Shown in pieces: positions 28,301 to 35,749 of a stretch of 64,000 bases of DNA. The stretch spans positions 1,922,001 through 1,986,000 of the forward strand of contig NZ_CP031194.1 in NCBI RefSeq assembly GCF_003344965.1. Direction: 5' to 3'. This DNA comes from Streptomyces paludis. Its GTDB lineage: Bacteria; Actinomycetota; Actinomycetes; Streptomycetales; Streptomycetaceae. The notes below the pieces were generated by a model, which saw only the letters and a list, made by a program, of their open reading frames with translations, ran no database searches and was not told the DNA's origin. Both the position numbers and the translations under genes were made by a program. Numbering within the stretch: position 1 is the first letter of the stretch; every line of letters starts with the position of its first letter.

Positions 28301-30379
28301 GTGTTCCGCGGCTTCGCGACGCGCACGTACCACTACTACCGGTACGGGACGAGCACGGAGTCGACCGTCCTCGAACAGGTCCGGCGGCTGCCGGAGGTGC
28401 TGGCGCCGGACGCGGCCCCCGGGTTCCGGGCCCTGCGGGACGGCAACCAGGGGTGGGTGACGCTCTGCGGGGCCGGGTTGACGGCGCTCGCCCTGCGCGC
28501 CGCCTCACCCCTGACCACGGACGAACACCGGGCGGCGCTGCTGGAGTTCCTCGGCGCGGCGCTGGCCGTGGAGGTCGACGGGGACGCGCCGCTGATCGAT
28601 CCGCGCGGCCGGCTGCGCGCGGTGGAGCTGCGGATTCCCGGCAGCGCCTCGATGGAACTCGCGGGCACGGCGCGGCACGCGGGAGCGCGGCGGCTGCTGG
28701 TCCTCGGCCGGCTGCGGTTCGACGACCAGGACGCGTTCTGGCACTGCGTCGAGTACGACCCGGCCGGTGTCTTCGGCCGCTGGGACGGCGGCGATGGCGG
28801 CAGCGGCGGCAATGGCGCTGGCGGCTGGGGCGGTTGCGTGGTCGTCGAGTCCGAGGTGCTGGGCGCGGCGGACGATCCGGTGCGGGCCCCCGCGGTGCGC
28901 CGGCTGCTGGAGCTGGTGGGCGAGCGCGGTCCGCTGCCGTACCGCCCGGAGCAGGGCGTGGACTTCGCGGACCGTGTCGGGATCACTCCGTTGACCGGAG
29001 CCCTGGTCCAGTTGGGCTCGCCCGCGCCGGACAGCTATCAGGGGCAGGCCGATGTGCCGGCCGCGTTTCTGGCGCCGCTGGGTGCCAAGAGCGCCGACCT
29101 CCGGATGGCGACGGACACGCTGCGCGGGCTGAGCGTGGCGCAGCGGCGGGAGTTCACCGGGCTGCTGCTGCCCGGGGAGCCGGAGCGGGTGGCGGATCTG
29201 TGGACCACCGGATTCGCGGTGGAGCCGCTGGCGGACGGCTGGATCGCGGCGCTGGGCAAGCGGCGCGTGATCCCTCCCGCGCTGGTCAAGGGGGTGGTGA
29301 CCGAGGCCGGTGACGCCAGTGCGGTGAGCCTGGTGCTCAACCCCCAGCGGTGGCCGGCGCTCACCGGCCGTACGGAACAGAAGAGGGTCGACGGAGGGCT
29401 GGAGCCGGTGGACCCGGACCGGCTGCTGACGGGTACGTCGCTGACGTCCGCGGTCGACGCGCTGCGCTGGCTCGCGTACCGGCTGCCGTACAGCGATCCG
29501 CTGCGGGCGGTGCTGCCGGTGACGGCGCGCATGCTGCGGGAGCGGCTCGCCGACCCCGGTCTGCTGATGGATGTGGGCGCCGAGCATGACGACGCCTACG
29601 ACCCGGTGTCGCCACGGCTGCGGGAGGCGTACGGCCTGGGGCCGAAGCGGGGCGCCGGCGAGAAGGAGCTGTTCGAGCTGTCGGCGGCGCTGGTGCTGAC
29701 CCCGGCGCCGTACGCCCGGGAGTGGGACGCGGTGTGGCTGCGGCCGTCGGCCGTACTGCCTGGGGCGCAGGGTGGAGCCGGGGACGGCGGTGGCTCCGAC
29801 CATCCCGATCTGAAGCTGCTGGCGGCGACCGCCGGGCGGGCGCCCGCGCTGGAGGCGCTGCGGACGCTGCTGAGCGCGGAGTTCATGGAGCTGGTCACGG
29901 CGGACGGTCCGCCGGGCGCGCAGCAGGATCCGCTGCGGGTGGCGCCGGAGCTGGTGGCGCGGGTGAGCGAGCGGTTCGGGCTCGCGGAGGACCCGGCGGC
30001 GCTGTATCTGATGCTGCTCGCGCTGCCGGATCCGACCGACCGTCACCAGGCGGAGTGGACGGGCTGGAAGCCGGCCCGGCTGAAGAAGGCGCGGGCGGCG
30101 CTGGCCGCCACCGATCTGGTGGTGGAGGCCAAGCGGGCGCGGGCGGGCCGGTCGCTGTTCCTGCCGGGCGGCTGGCAGGAGGAGTCGGCGCCCCGGCTGC
30201 CCTCGGAGACCTGGAAGGCGGCGCTGCTGCCGTGGGACCTGCCGGGGTTCGTGGTGCCGGACCGGCCCGTGGAGGCGCTGTTCGAGGCCACATGGCGGCG
30301 GATCGCGGAGGGGGACGTTCCGGAGTTCGAGGAGTTCCGCGGCCGGGCCGGTCGGGGCGCCAGGGGCGGCAGACGATGA
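25313..30379 (+). CDS. Very large protein of unknown function (1688 aa) in the MoxR-VWA-SWIM cluster
   Basis: I do not recognise a named family. The start is the GTG at 25313, overlapping the previous stop (GTGA) with AGGAGG just upstream; an ATG at 25352 is possible. A low-complexity GSGSGSG leader (about residues 22-48) is followed by a long helical part, probably a solenoid (about 75-590). A strand-rich middle (about 590-900) has repeated WxxxxG/GxW and YDxxG segments that look like a beta-propeller or similar repeat fold. The mostly helical C-terminus ends in a basic tail. No nuclease, protease or ATPase motif is visible. It sits between the DUF4132 protein and the AAA+ ATPase and overlaps both, so it is probably a scaffold or substrate-recognition part (inference). 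Confidence 0.7.
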   Translation: MNEVGRRDVRRADMDPSALLDAGAVLPIGTGNGPGDGPGSGSGSGAEAAGAGDVLTARTYGHPALDGRAVVRLVPEAIGAAEDLSLEYLGFGPASAAGVGRVKRQSLGFPAWALVHDPAHGHHALAVVKEMERLARLVATKPGLAKEGFDEIGERLDRSVPHFLPTYYEQVARLFLAADSRQQASVFFGKARAAEQRHALEVDEDRLREVFLEFAGAGALSGKALREHAKGLAVRLSAAEAYGQFKAVSLERCAAGLAPYAGMLEDLRRLAKGAGLDAGAEERSLLAEIIHTGPMNRAAGSFWKSALPALTVLAAEDRSVRERLLGLLPATGGDSPAEFDASWLDLLARCGAFELLRDGTVPAAGWLSGWAAHRQRGWRDGKRMPAELAVVEKLVDRLVAEGTPVRLLTGRGWRLKVDLDLLDACLAWGVPVAGPAPEDRHLDLTAWLTDTREGARDLAALAADPRFARVLRAGVEQAADTGDSTVHLAAIVRTPALRGVLADWFGERADDLSRPLGLPELDGLLTRLSHFSAPSVLATAPEPVARITAVSPAPALARTLRAGILDELGWPALEQALPNLGAVNPRTSGRRGGRGEWYQVADAWPALLLRVGTRVAAVGPESVLDERVLTLPAKDTHSWDTPVFGLVDGQWLISNGFGDDRRAVWSGRPADAFPPSGTLPGNGGSTPWPSLALPGGGRCYGGRPVHAGDTSFAAERRPVASDGVSLWVLHENEWWEYDPESARRGRVSVPAFFDSALGSGVTGEGVRLVRQACRLLPVQPGLEGSPFGSANGLLGWWVVYDPKERTFTACSVDGSRSPAVPLPDGSRAESFAQGLPVPPLRLPGGAALYPRESRGHHGTVSLYDADGVLLASVGSGGGEDVYAAGTPFVPPLDHWHALRARDERGSAALRAVTDADAAALLAAVVGGTKAPDAVRRLLPGIGHPGLIAGVAGLLDEAARHSRRLTALAEQAGADGRGGTGAEEEPVRHAFDEVLGTVFRGFATRTYHYYRYGTSTESTVLEQVRRLPEVLAPDAAPGFRALRDGNQGWVTLCGAGLTALALRAASPLTTDEHRAALLEFLGAALAVEVDGDAPLIDPRGRLRAVELRIPGSASMELAGTARHAGARRLLVLGRLRFDDQDAFWHCVEYDPAGVFGRWDGGDGGSGGNGAGGWGGCVVVESEVLGAADDPVRAPAVRRLLELVGERGPLPYRPEQGVDFADRVGITPLTGALVQLGSPAPDSYQGQADVPAAFLAPLGAKSADLRMATDTLRGLSVAQRREFTGLLLPGEPERVADLWTTGFAVEPLADGWIAALGKRRVIPPALVKGVVTEAGDASAVSLVLNPQRWPALTGRTEQKRVDGGLEPVDPDRLLTGTSLTSAVDALRWLAYRLPYSDPLRAVLPVTARMLRERLADPGLLMDVGAEHDDAYDPVSPRLREAYGLGPKRGAGEKELFELSAALVLTPAPYAREWDAVWLRPSAVLPGAQGGAGDGGGSDHPDLKLLAATAGRAPALEALRTLLSAEFMELVTADGPPGAQQDPLRVAPELVARVSERFGLAEDPAALYLMLLALPDPTDRHQAEWTGWKPARLKKARAALAATDLVVEAKRARAGRSLFLPGGWQEESAPRLPSETWKAALLPWDLPGFVVPDRPVEALFEATWRRIAEGDVPEFEEFRGRAGRGARGGRR

Positions 30380-31728
30380 CGGGCGCGGAGGCGGGCGGGA
30401 CGGCAGCGGCAACGGCAGCGATGACATCAGTGGACGAGGAGCAGCGGGTGATGGGGATGGCAGGCGCGGCGGATGCTCCGGGTAAGGCGGATGCTCCGGG
30501 TGGGGCGGCGAAGGGGCATGGCGTGGGACGTGGTGCGGGACGTGACACCGGGCGTGGAGGGGGGCGGTCCGGGCGGCAGGTGGAGCTGCCGGAGGACCGG
30601 TTCGCGGCGGAGCTGGCGTTCCTCGCGGCGTACGACACCGGGCCCCGGCCGCCGAGCTGGCGGCTGACACCGCGCGCGGTGGTGCTGTTCGTCTGCGGCT
30701 CCGACGGCGAGCCGCTGCGCGCGCCCGGGGGTGAACAGCTGGTCGTATCAAGGAAGTTCGTCGGGGACCGGGCGCTGGTGGAGCGGTGTGTGGTGACGCT
30801 CGCGGGAGAGCGCGGGCTGCTTCTCGTCGGGGAGCCCGGCACCGCGAAGTCGATGCTCTCCGAGCTGCTGTCCGCCGCGGTGTGCGGCTCCAGCACCCTC
30901 ACCGTCCAGGGCACGGCGGGCACGACGGAGGACCAGCTGCGGTACGGCTGGAACTACGCGATGCTCCTCGCCAAGGGGCCGAGCCGGGAGGCGCTGGTGC
31001 CCTCCCCCGTCCTCACCGCCATGACGCGCGGCGCGGTCGCCCGGATCGAGGAGGTCACGCGCTGTCTGCCCGAGGTGCAGGACTCACTGGTCTCGCTGCT
31101 GTCGGAGCGCCGGATGTCCGTACCGGAGCTGGCGGGTCTGGAGTTCGACGGAGGAGAGGACGGGGAGGGAGGGACCGGCAGAGGCGGCGGTACGGTGCAC
31201 GCCGTGCCCGGCTTCACCCTGATCGCCACGGCCAACCTCCGTGACCGGGGTGTCTCCGAGATGTCCGCGGCCCTGAAGCGGCGGTTCAACTTCGAGACGG
31301 TCGGCCCGATCGACGATCTCGACGCGGAGACGGCGCTGGTACGCGGCCAGGCGACGGCGGCGCTGGTGCGCGGCGGCGCCGAGTTCTCCGTCGACGACAC
31401 GGTGCTCGAAGCGCTGGTCACGGCGTTCCGGGACCTGCGGACCGGCCGTAGCGCGGAGGGCTGGGAGATCGAGCGTCCGTCGACGGTCATGTCGACGGCG
31501 GAGGCCGTCCAGGTGGCCACCTCGATGGGGCTCGGCGCGGCCTATCTCTCCGACGGGCGGGATGTCGTCCGTACGCTGCCGGGCCATCTGCTCGGCACGG
31601 TACGCAAGGACGACCCCGCCGACCACGCGCGGCTGCTGGGCTACTGGGACGGCCCTGTGCGGCGCCGGGCCGAGGCGGGCGCCCCGCTGTGGCGGACGCT
31701 GTGGGAGCTGCGCGATGAACTGGGCTGA
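30376..31728 (+). CDS. MoxR-like AAA+ ATPase
   Basis: 450 residues from the ATG at 30376, which overlaps the previous stop (ATGA). After an 80-residue glycine/arginine-rich low-complexity leader comes the AAA+ core. Walker A is GEPGTAKS at about 152-159. The Walker B position reads VARIEEV (near 221), with Glu-Glu instead of Asp-Glu. The sensor-1-like segment is GFTLIATANLRDRG, followed by the arginine-finger region ALKRRFNFE. This is the MoxR/RavA lineage, whose members remodel or activate VWA-domain partners; a VWA protein is encoded next. The odd Walker B matches what I recall for the E. coli YehL-like branch. Confidence 0.88.
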   Translation: MTGAEAGGTAAATAAMTSVDEEQRVMGMAGAADAPGKADAPGGAAKGHGVGRGAGRDTGRGGGRSGRQVELPEDRFAAELAFLAAYDTGPRPPSWRLTPRAVVLFVCGSDGEPLRAPGGEQLVVSRKFVGDRALVERCVVTLAGERGLLLVGEPGTAKSMLSELLSAAVCGSSTLTVQGTAGTTEDQLRYGWNYAMLLAKGPSREALVPSPVLTAMTRGAVARIEEVTRCLPEVQDSLVSLLSERRMSVPELAGLEFDGGEDGEGGTGRGGGTVHAVPGFTLIATANLRDRGVSEMSAALKRRFNFETVGPIDDLDAETALVRGQATAALVRGGAEFSVDDTVLEALVTAFRDLRTGRSAEGWEIERPSTVMSTAEAVQVATSMGLGAAYLSDGRDVVRTLPGHLLGTVRKDDPADHARLLGYWDGPVRRRAEAGAPLWRTLWELRDELG

Positions 31729-34700
31729 GCGCGGTACGGCGGGGCCTGGCGCGGGTCTTTCGGCGGCGGGTCGTTCGGAGGCCGGTCCGGTGGAGGCCGG
31801 GCCGCCGGAGGCGGTGGCCGCGCTCGCCGGGTGCCGGGCGCCGTATCTGATCGGCGTACGGCACCACTCGCCGGCACTGGCCGCGGCCGTTCCGGCGATG
31901 CTGGCGGAGGCGGCGCCGGAGGTGCTCTTCGTGGAGTTGCCGGAGGAGTTCGCGCCGTGGCTGCCGTATCTCGCCGATCCGGCGACGGTGGAGCCGGTCG
32001 CGCTGGCGGGCGCGCGGGGCGGGGCGGCGGGCGGCGGGCTGGTGTTCCTGCCGTTCGCGGAGTTCTCGCCGGAGCTGGCGGCGATCCGCTGGGCGCGGGA
32101 CGCGGGGGTGGAGGTCGTTCCGTTCGATCTGCCTCTGGCCGCGCGGGAGCCGGAGCGGGACACGGAGGAGAACGTGGCCCCCGCCGAGTGCGCCGACGCG
32201 GATTCCGTGCCGGTGGGATCGCTGGCCGCGGCGCTGCGGGCACGGGCCGGCGGTCGGCCCGGCGACGACCTGTGGGACCGGCTGGTCGAGGCACCGGCCC
32301 CCGGATCCACCCCGGAGTCGCTGCGACGGGCCGCGCTGCTGGTCGGCTGGGCGCTGCGGCGGGACGCGGGCACGGTCACCCCGTACGACCTGCGCCGCGA
32401 AGCGAACATGCGACGCGTCCTGGCCCCCCACACGGGCCGCCGCGCAGCCGCCCTGATCGGCGCCTTCCACGCGCCGGCACTGCTGCCGGAGTCCGCAGAC
32501 CCCGGCGCGGGGGGTGAGCCTCGGAGGCGCGAGAGGGTGGTGGTGAGCGCTGCCGAAGCGGAGCGGACGGCGCCGGGGTCGGCGGTGGGGGCTGCGGCCG
32601 GGTCAGCCGCCGGGGCTCCGGCCTCGGCCGGACAGGCGGGACCGGCGGGCGGAGCGGTGTTGGCGGCCGGTCGGGAGGCGGGGCCGACTGGCCGGACCGG
32701 CGGACCGGACGGAAACCCGGCGGGCCCGGGCGAAGCCTCGGGCGCGAGCCCGGACGCCGGGACCGGCGGAGAGGTCGGGTCATCGGCCGGGACCGGCGGG
32801 GCGGGCGGAAACCCGGCGGGCCCGGGCGGGGCCTCAGGCACGAGCCGAACCGGGTCGTCGGGCGGAACTCTCGGGTCGGAGGGGAATCCGACGACCCCAG
32901 GCGGAGCCTTGGGCACGAGCCTGGGTGCCGGGGTCGGTGGGGTGGTGACGTCTCTTGTGCCTTATTCGTATGCCTTGTTGGACGAGCGGTCGGGGTATCC
33001 GGCCGGGATCAGGGATCCCGAGTGGCAGCGGGGGGTGTTCCGGGCCGGGGGTGATCCTGGGCTTCTCGATGAGTTGCTGACGGTGACGGCGGTTCGGATT
33101 TGCGCGGCTGTGCGGGATGCCGGGCATCCGAGTGGGCCGGTCGACGCCCGCGAGGTGGTGCGGGTCGCCCGGGATCTGGCGGCGTTGCGTGGGCTGCCCG
33201 CCGCTGGGCGGGGGGAGTTGGCGGAGGCGGCGCAGACCGTGCTCACTCAGGGGCAGTTGCTGGGCCGGGGCCGTGTCGTGGCCGCCGCCATGGAGAAGGT
33301 GCTGGTCGGCTCGCGGCGTGGGGCGCTCGCGCCCGGGACGCCTCGCTCGGGGCTCGGCCCGGCGGTGGAGGCGCTGCTCGGCGAGCTGTCGTTGCCCGGA
33401 CCGGCCGCGCCCGCCCGCCGGGAGCTGCGTCTCGACGCGCACCGGGGCGAGCTGGACCGGCGCCGCGAGCTGTGTCTGCGGCGGCTGGCGGCCTGCCGGG
33501 TCCCGTACGGGGAGGAGTCCGAGGTGGCGGGGGTGGGCGACGCCGCCGCGCTGACCACCCGCTGGGCCGTGGCCTGGTCGCCCTCGACGGCGGCGATGCT
33601 CGATGTGGCGGGTGTGCACGGGGTGACGCTCGATCAGGCGGCCTCGGGCGCGCTCCGGCAGCGGTGGGCGTCGGAGCGCCGGAGCGGTGGGCCGACGAGC
33701 GCCGAGACGCTCGACGGGCTGGCGGACGCGGCGCGCTGCGGGCTGCCCGTACTCGCCGCGGAGCGGCTCGCGGAGACCGCCGCGCTGCTCCCGGCCTCCG
33801 GCACCCTGCCCGAACTGCTCGCCGCGCTCGCCCTGCTGGACCGCGTCCGGTCGGGCCATCTGCCGGGGCTGCCCCCGGGCTGGGAGAAGACCGCGCTCGA
33901 CGCGGCGTACGAGGAACTCGCCGCGGCGGGCGTCCGCGCGCTGGACGGCCTGGCGGGCTCGACGGATCCGGACGACGCGCGGGCGCTGGTGTCGCTGGCC
34001 GACCGGGCGGCGGCGCTCGGCGGCGGCCTCCGGCTCGACGCGGCGCTCAAGCGGCTCGACGAGGAGGGGACCGCGCTGGTCCGAGGCGCGGCGGGGGCGG
34101 CCCGGGTGCTGCTGGGGCGGCGGGACGCGGCGGAGTTCGGTACGCGGCTGGCGTCCCGCGTGGACGGGGCGACGGACCCGGCTCGCCGCACCGACCTGGC
34201 CGGGTTCCTCAGCGGGACCCTGCTGGCCGCCGGTCCGCTGCTGGAGGCGGGCCCCGCGCTGGATCCGCTGCTGGAGCGGGTCGAGGCCCTGTCCGACCGG
34301 GGCTTCCTCGACCGGCTCCCCAGCCTGCGCGCGGGCTTCGACACCCTCTCCCCCGCGGCCAGGGCCCGGCTGCTGGCCATGGTCGAGGACCGTACGGGGC
34401 ACGCGGCGGGCGCCCTCCCCGCCGCCCTGGCCGCCCCGGCGGACCTGGCGCTGCTGGCGGCGGCCGACCTGGCGGGGCGCGAGGCCCTGGCGGCACGGGG
34501 GTACACGCCCCCGCCGGAGAAGGGCGGGGATCCGGAGAGCCGGGGGGAGGTGGCGTCAGCCGCCAGTAGCCGTACGGGTGTTGGCCAGCTACCTGCGGGT
34601 GGCCCGCCCCCGCTCCCGTCGTCGCACGCGCTCGCGCCCTGGGAGCGGTGGCGGCTGCTGCTCGGCCGGAGCCGGGAGCTGACCGGCGGCGCGGCCCGGA

Positions 34701-35749
34701 TCGCCGGGGCGCTCGACGAGTTGTACGGGTACGGGCGCGGCGAGGGCGCCAGGGGCGAGGAGTCGGCGGGGAGCGGTTCCCGGGGCGGGACCGGTCCGTC
34801 GTATCCCGATGTGCGGTCCTGGTCGGAGGAGCTGTCCGCGCTGTTCGGGCCCGGCGTGCGCGAGGAGGTGCTCGCGGCGGCGGCCGACGCGGGCCGGCTG
34901 GACGCCGCCCTGGAGCTGGATCCCGCGGCGGCCCGGCCTTCGGTGGAGCTGCTGCGGACGGTCCTGTCGTACGCGGGCGGGCTGCCCGAGCGGCAGCTCG
35001 CCCGGTTGCGACCGCTGGTGGCGCGGCTGGTGGCCGAGTTGACGGCGGCGCTCGCCAACCGGCTGCGGCCCGCGCTCACCGGGCTCGCCCACCCCCGTCC
35101 GACGCGCCGCCCCGGTGGCCCGCTGGATCTCTCCCGCACGCTGCGGGCGAATCTGGCGACCGCGCGCCGGGACCCGGCGACGGGTGTCGTGTCGGTACTG
35201 CCCGAGCGGCCGGTGTTCCGCACCCGGGCCCGCAGATCGGCCGACTGGCGGCTGGTGCTGGTCACGGACGTCTCGGGTTCGATGGAGGCGTCCACGGTCT
35301 GGGCGGCGCTCACGGCGGCCGTTCTGGCGGGCGTGCCGACCGTCAGTACGCACTTCGTGGCGTTCTCGACCGAGGTCCTCGATCTCACCGACCAGGTCGA
35401 GGATCCGTTGAGCCTGCTGCTCGAAGTCCGGGTGGGCGGCGGTACGAACATCGCGCGGGGGCTGCGGCACGCGCGCGGGCTGGTGACCGTACCGTCGCGC
35501 ACGCTGATCGTGCTCATCAGCGACTTCGAGGAGGGCGGCCCGGTCGCGCCGCTGCTCGCGGAGGTACGCGCGCTGGTCGACGCGGGCTGCCATGTCCTGG
35601 GCTGCGCCTCGCTGGACAACGAGGGCAGGCCCCGCTATTCGACCGGCGTGGCGGGGCAGTTGGTGGGGGCCGGGATGCCGGTGGCGGCGCTGAGCCCCTT
35701 GGAGCTGGCCCGCTGGGTCGGGGAACGCGTGGGAGGTGCGGGGCGATGA
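31715..35749 (+). CDS. DUF5682-like domain fused to a VWA domain, partner of the MoxR-like ATPase
   Basis: 1344 residues from the ATG at 31715, 14 nt inside the end of the ATPase gene, with GGGAG 8 nt upstream. The N-terminal domain (about 35-260) starts YLIGVRHHSPALAAAV and has VLFVELPEEF, the pattern of DUF5682 proteins. A glycine/proline-rich linker of about 145 residues with tandem repeats follows (about 262-410). A long helical middle part comes next, and a C-terminal VWA domain with a complete MIDAS site: DVSGS near 1184, GGGTN near 1241 and ISDFEEGG near 1267. In E. coli the corresponding YehM and YehP parts are separate proteins as I remember them, so this looks like a fusion. It is cytoplasmic; there is no signal peptide. 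Confidence 0.85.
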   Translation: MNWAERGTAGPGAGLSAAGRSEAGPVEAGPPEAVAALAGCRAPYLIGVRHHSPALAAAVPAMLAEAAPEVLFVELPEEFAPWLPYLADPATVEPVALAGARGGAAGGGLVFLPFAEFSPELAAIRWARDAGVEVVPFDLPLAAREPERDTEENVAPAECADADSVPVGSLAAALRARAGGRPGDDLWDRLVEAPAPGSTPESLRRAALLVGWALRRDAGTVTPYDLRREANMRRVLAPHTGRRAAALIGAFHAPALLPESADPGAGGEPRRRERVVVSAAEAERTAPGSAVGAAAGSAAGAPASAGQAGPAGGAVLAAGREAGPTGRTGGPDGNPAGPGEASGASPDAGTGGEVGSSAGTGGAGGNPAGPGGASGTSRTGSSGGTLGSEGNPTTPGGALGTSLGAGVGGVVTSLVPYSYALLDERSGYPAGIRDPEWQRGVFRAGGDPGLLDELLTVTAVRICAAVRDAGHPSGPVDAREVVRVARDLAALRGLPAAGRGELAEAAQTVLTQGQLLGRGRVVAAAMEKVLVGSRRGALAPGTPRSGLGPAVEALLGELSLPGPAAPARRELRLDAHRGELDRRRELCLRRLAACRVPYGEESEVAGVGDAAALTTRWAVAWSPSTAAMLDVAGVHGVTLDQAASGALRQRWASERRSGGPTSAETLDGLADAARCGLPVLAAERLAETAALLPASGTLPELLAALALLDRVRSGHLPGLPPGWEKTALDAAYEELAAAGVRALDGLAGSTDPDDARALVSLADRAAALGGGLRLDAALKRLDEEGTALVRGAAGAARVLLGRRDAAEFGTRLASRVDGATDPARRTDLAGFLSGTLLAAGPLLEAGPALDPLLERVEALSDRGFLDRLPSLRAGFDTLSPAARARLLAMVEDRTGHAAGALPAALAAPADLALLAAADLAGREALAARGYTPPPEKGGDPESRGEVASAASSRTGVGQLPAGGPPPLPSSHALAPWERWRLLLGRSRELTGGAARIAGALDELYGYGRGEGARGEESAGSGSRGGTGPSYPDVRSWSEELSALFGPGVREEVLAAAADAGRLDAALELDPAAARPSVELLRTVLSYAGGLPERQLARLRPLVARLVAELTAALANRLRPALTGLAHPRPTRRPGGPLDLSRTLRANLATARRDPATGVVSVLPERPVFRTRARRSADWRLVLVTDVSGSMEASTVWAALTAAVLAGVPTVSTHFVAFSTEVLDLTDQVEDPLSLLLEVRVGGGTNIARGLRHARGLVTVPSRTLIVLISDFEEGGPVAPLLAEVRALVDAGCHVLGCASLDNEGRPRYSTGVAGQLVGAGMPVAALSPLELARWVGERVGGAGR
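32690..32935 (+). repeat. Imperfect tandem repeats encoding a Gly/Pro-rich linker
   Basis: Three degenerate copies of a unit encoding roughly TGGxxGNPAGPGxASGxS, about 22-28 codons each, inside the DUF5682-VWA gene. The DNA shows matching ggaaacccggcgggcccggg blocks at about 32711 and 32809. It forms a probably unstructured hinge between the N-terminal and middle domains. Confidence 0.75.

Noticed and set aside
25148..28333. 1061-codon open frame on minus opposite the giant protein
   Set aside because: Codon positions and composition favour the plus strand, which also shows overlapping start/stop coupling with its neighbours.
32690..32935. Repeats as a possible CRISPR array
   Set aside because: The units are degenerate, joined without spacers and lie in frame inside a coding region; no cas genes are present.
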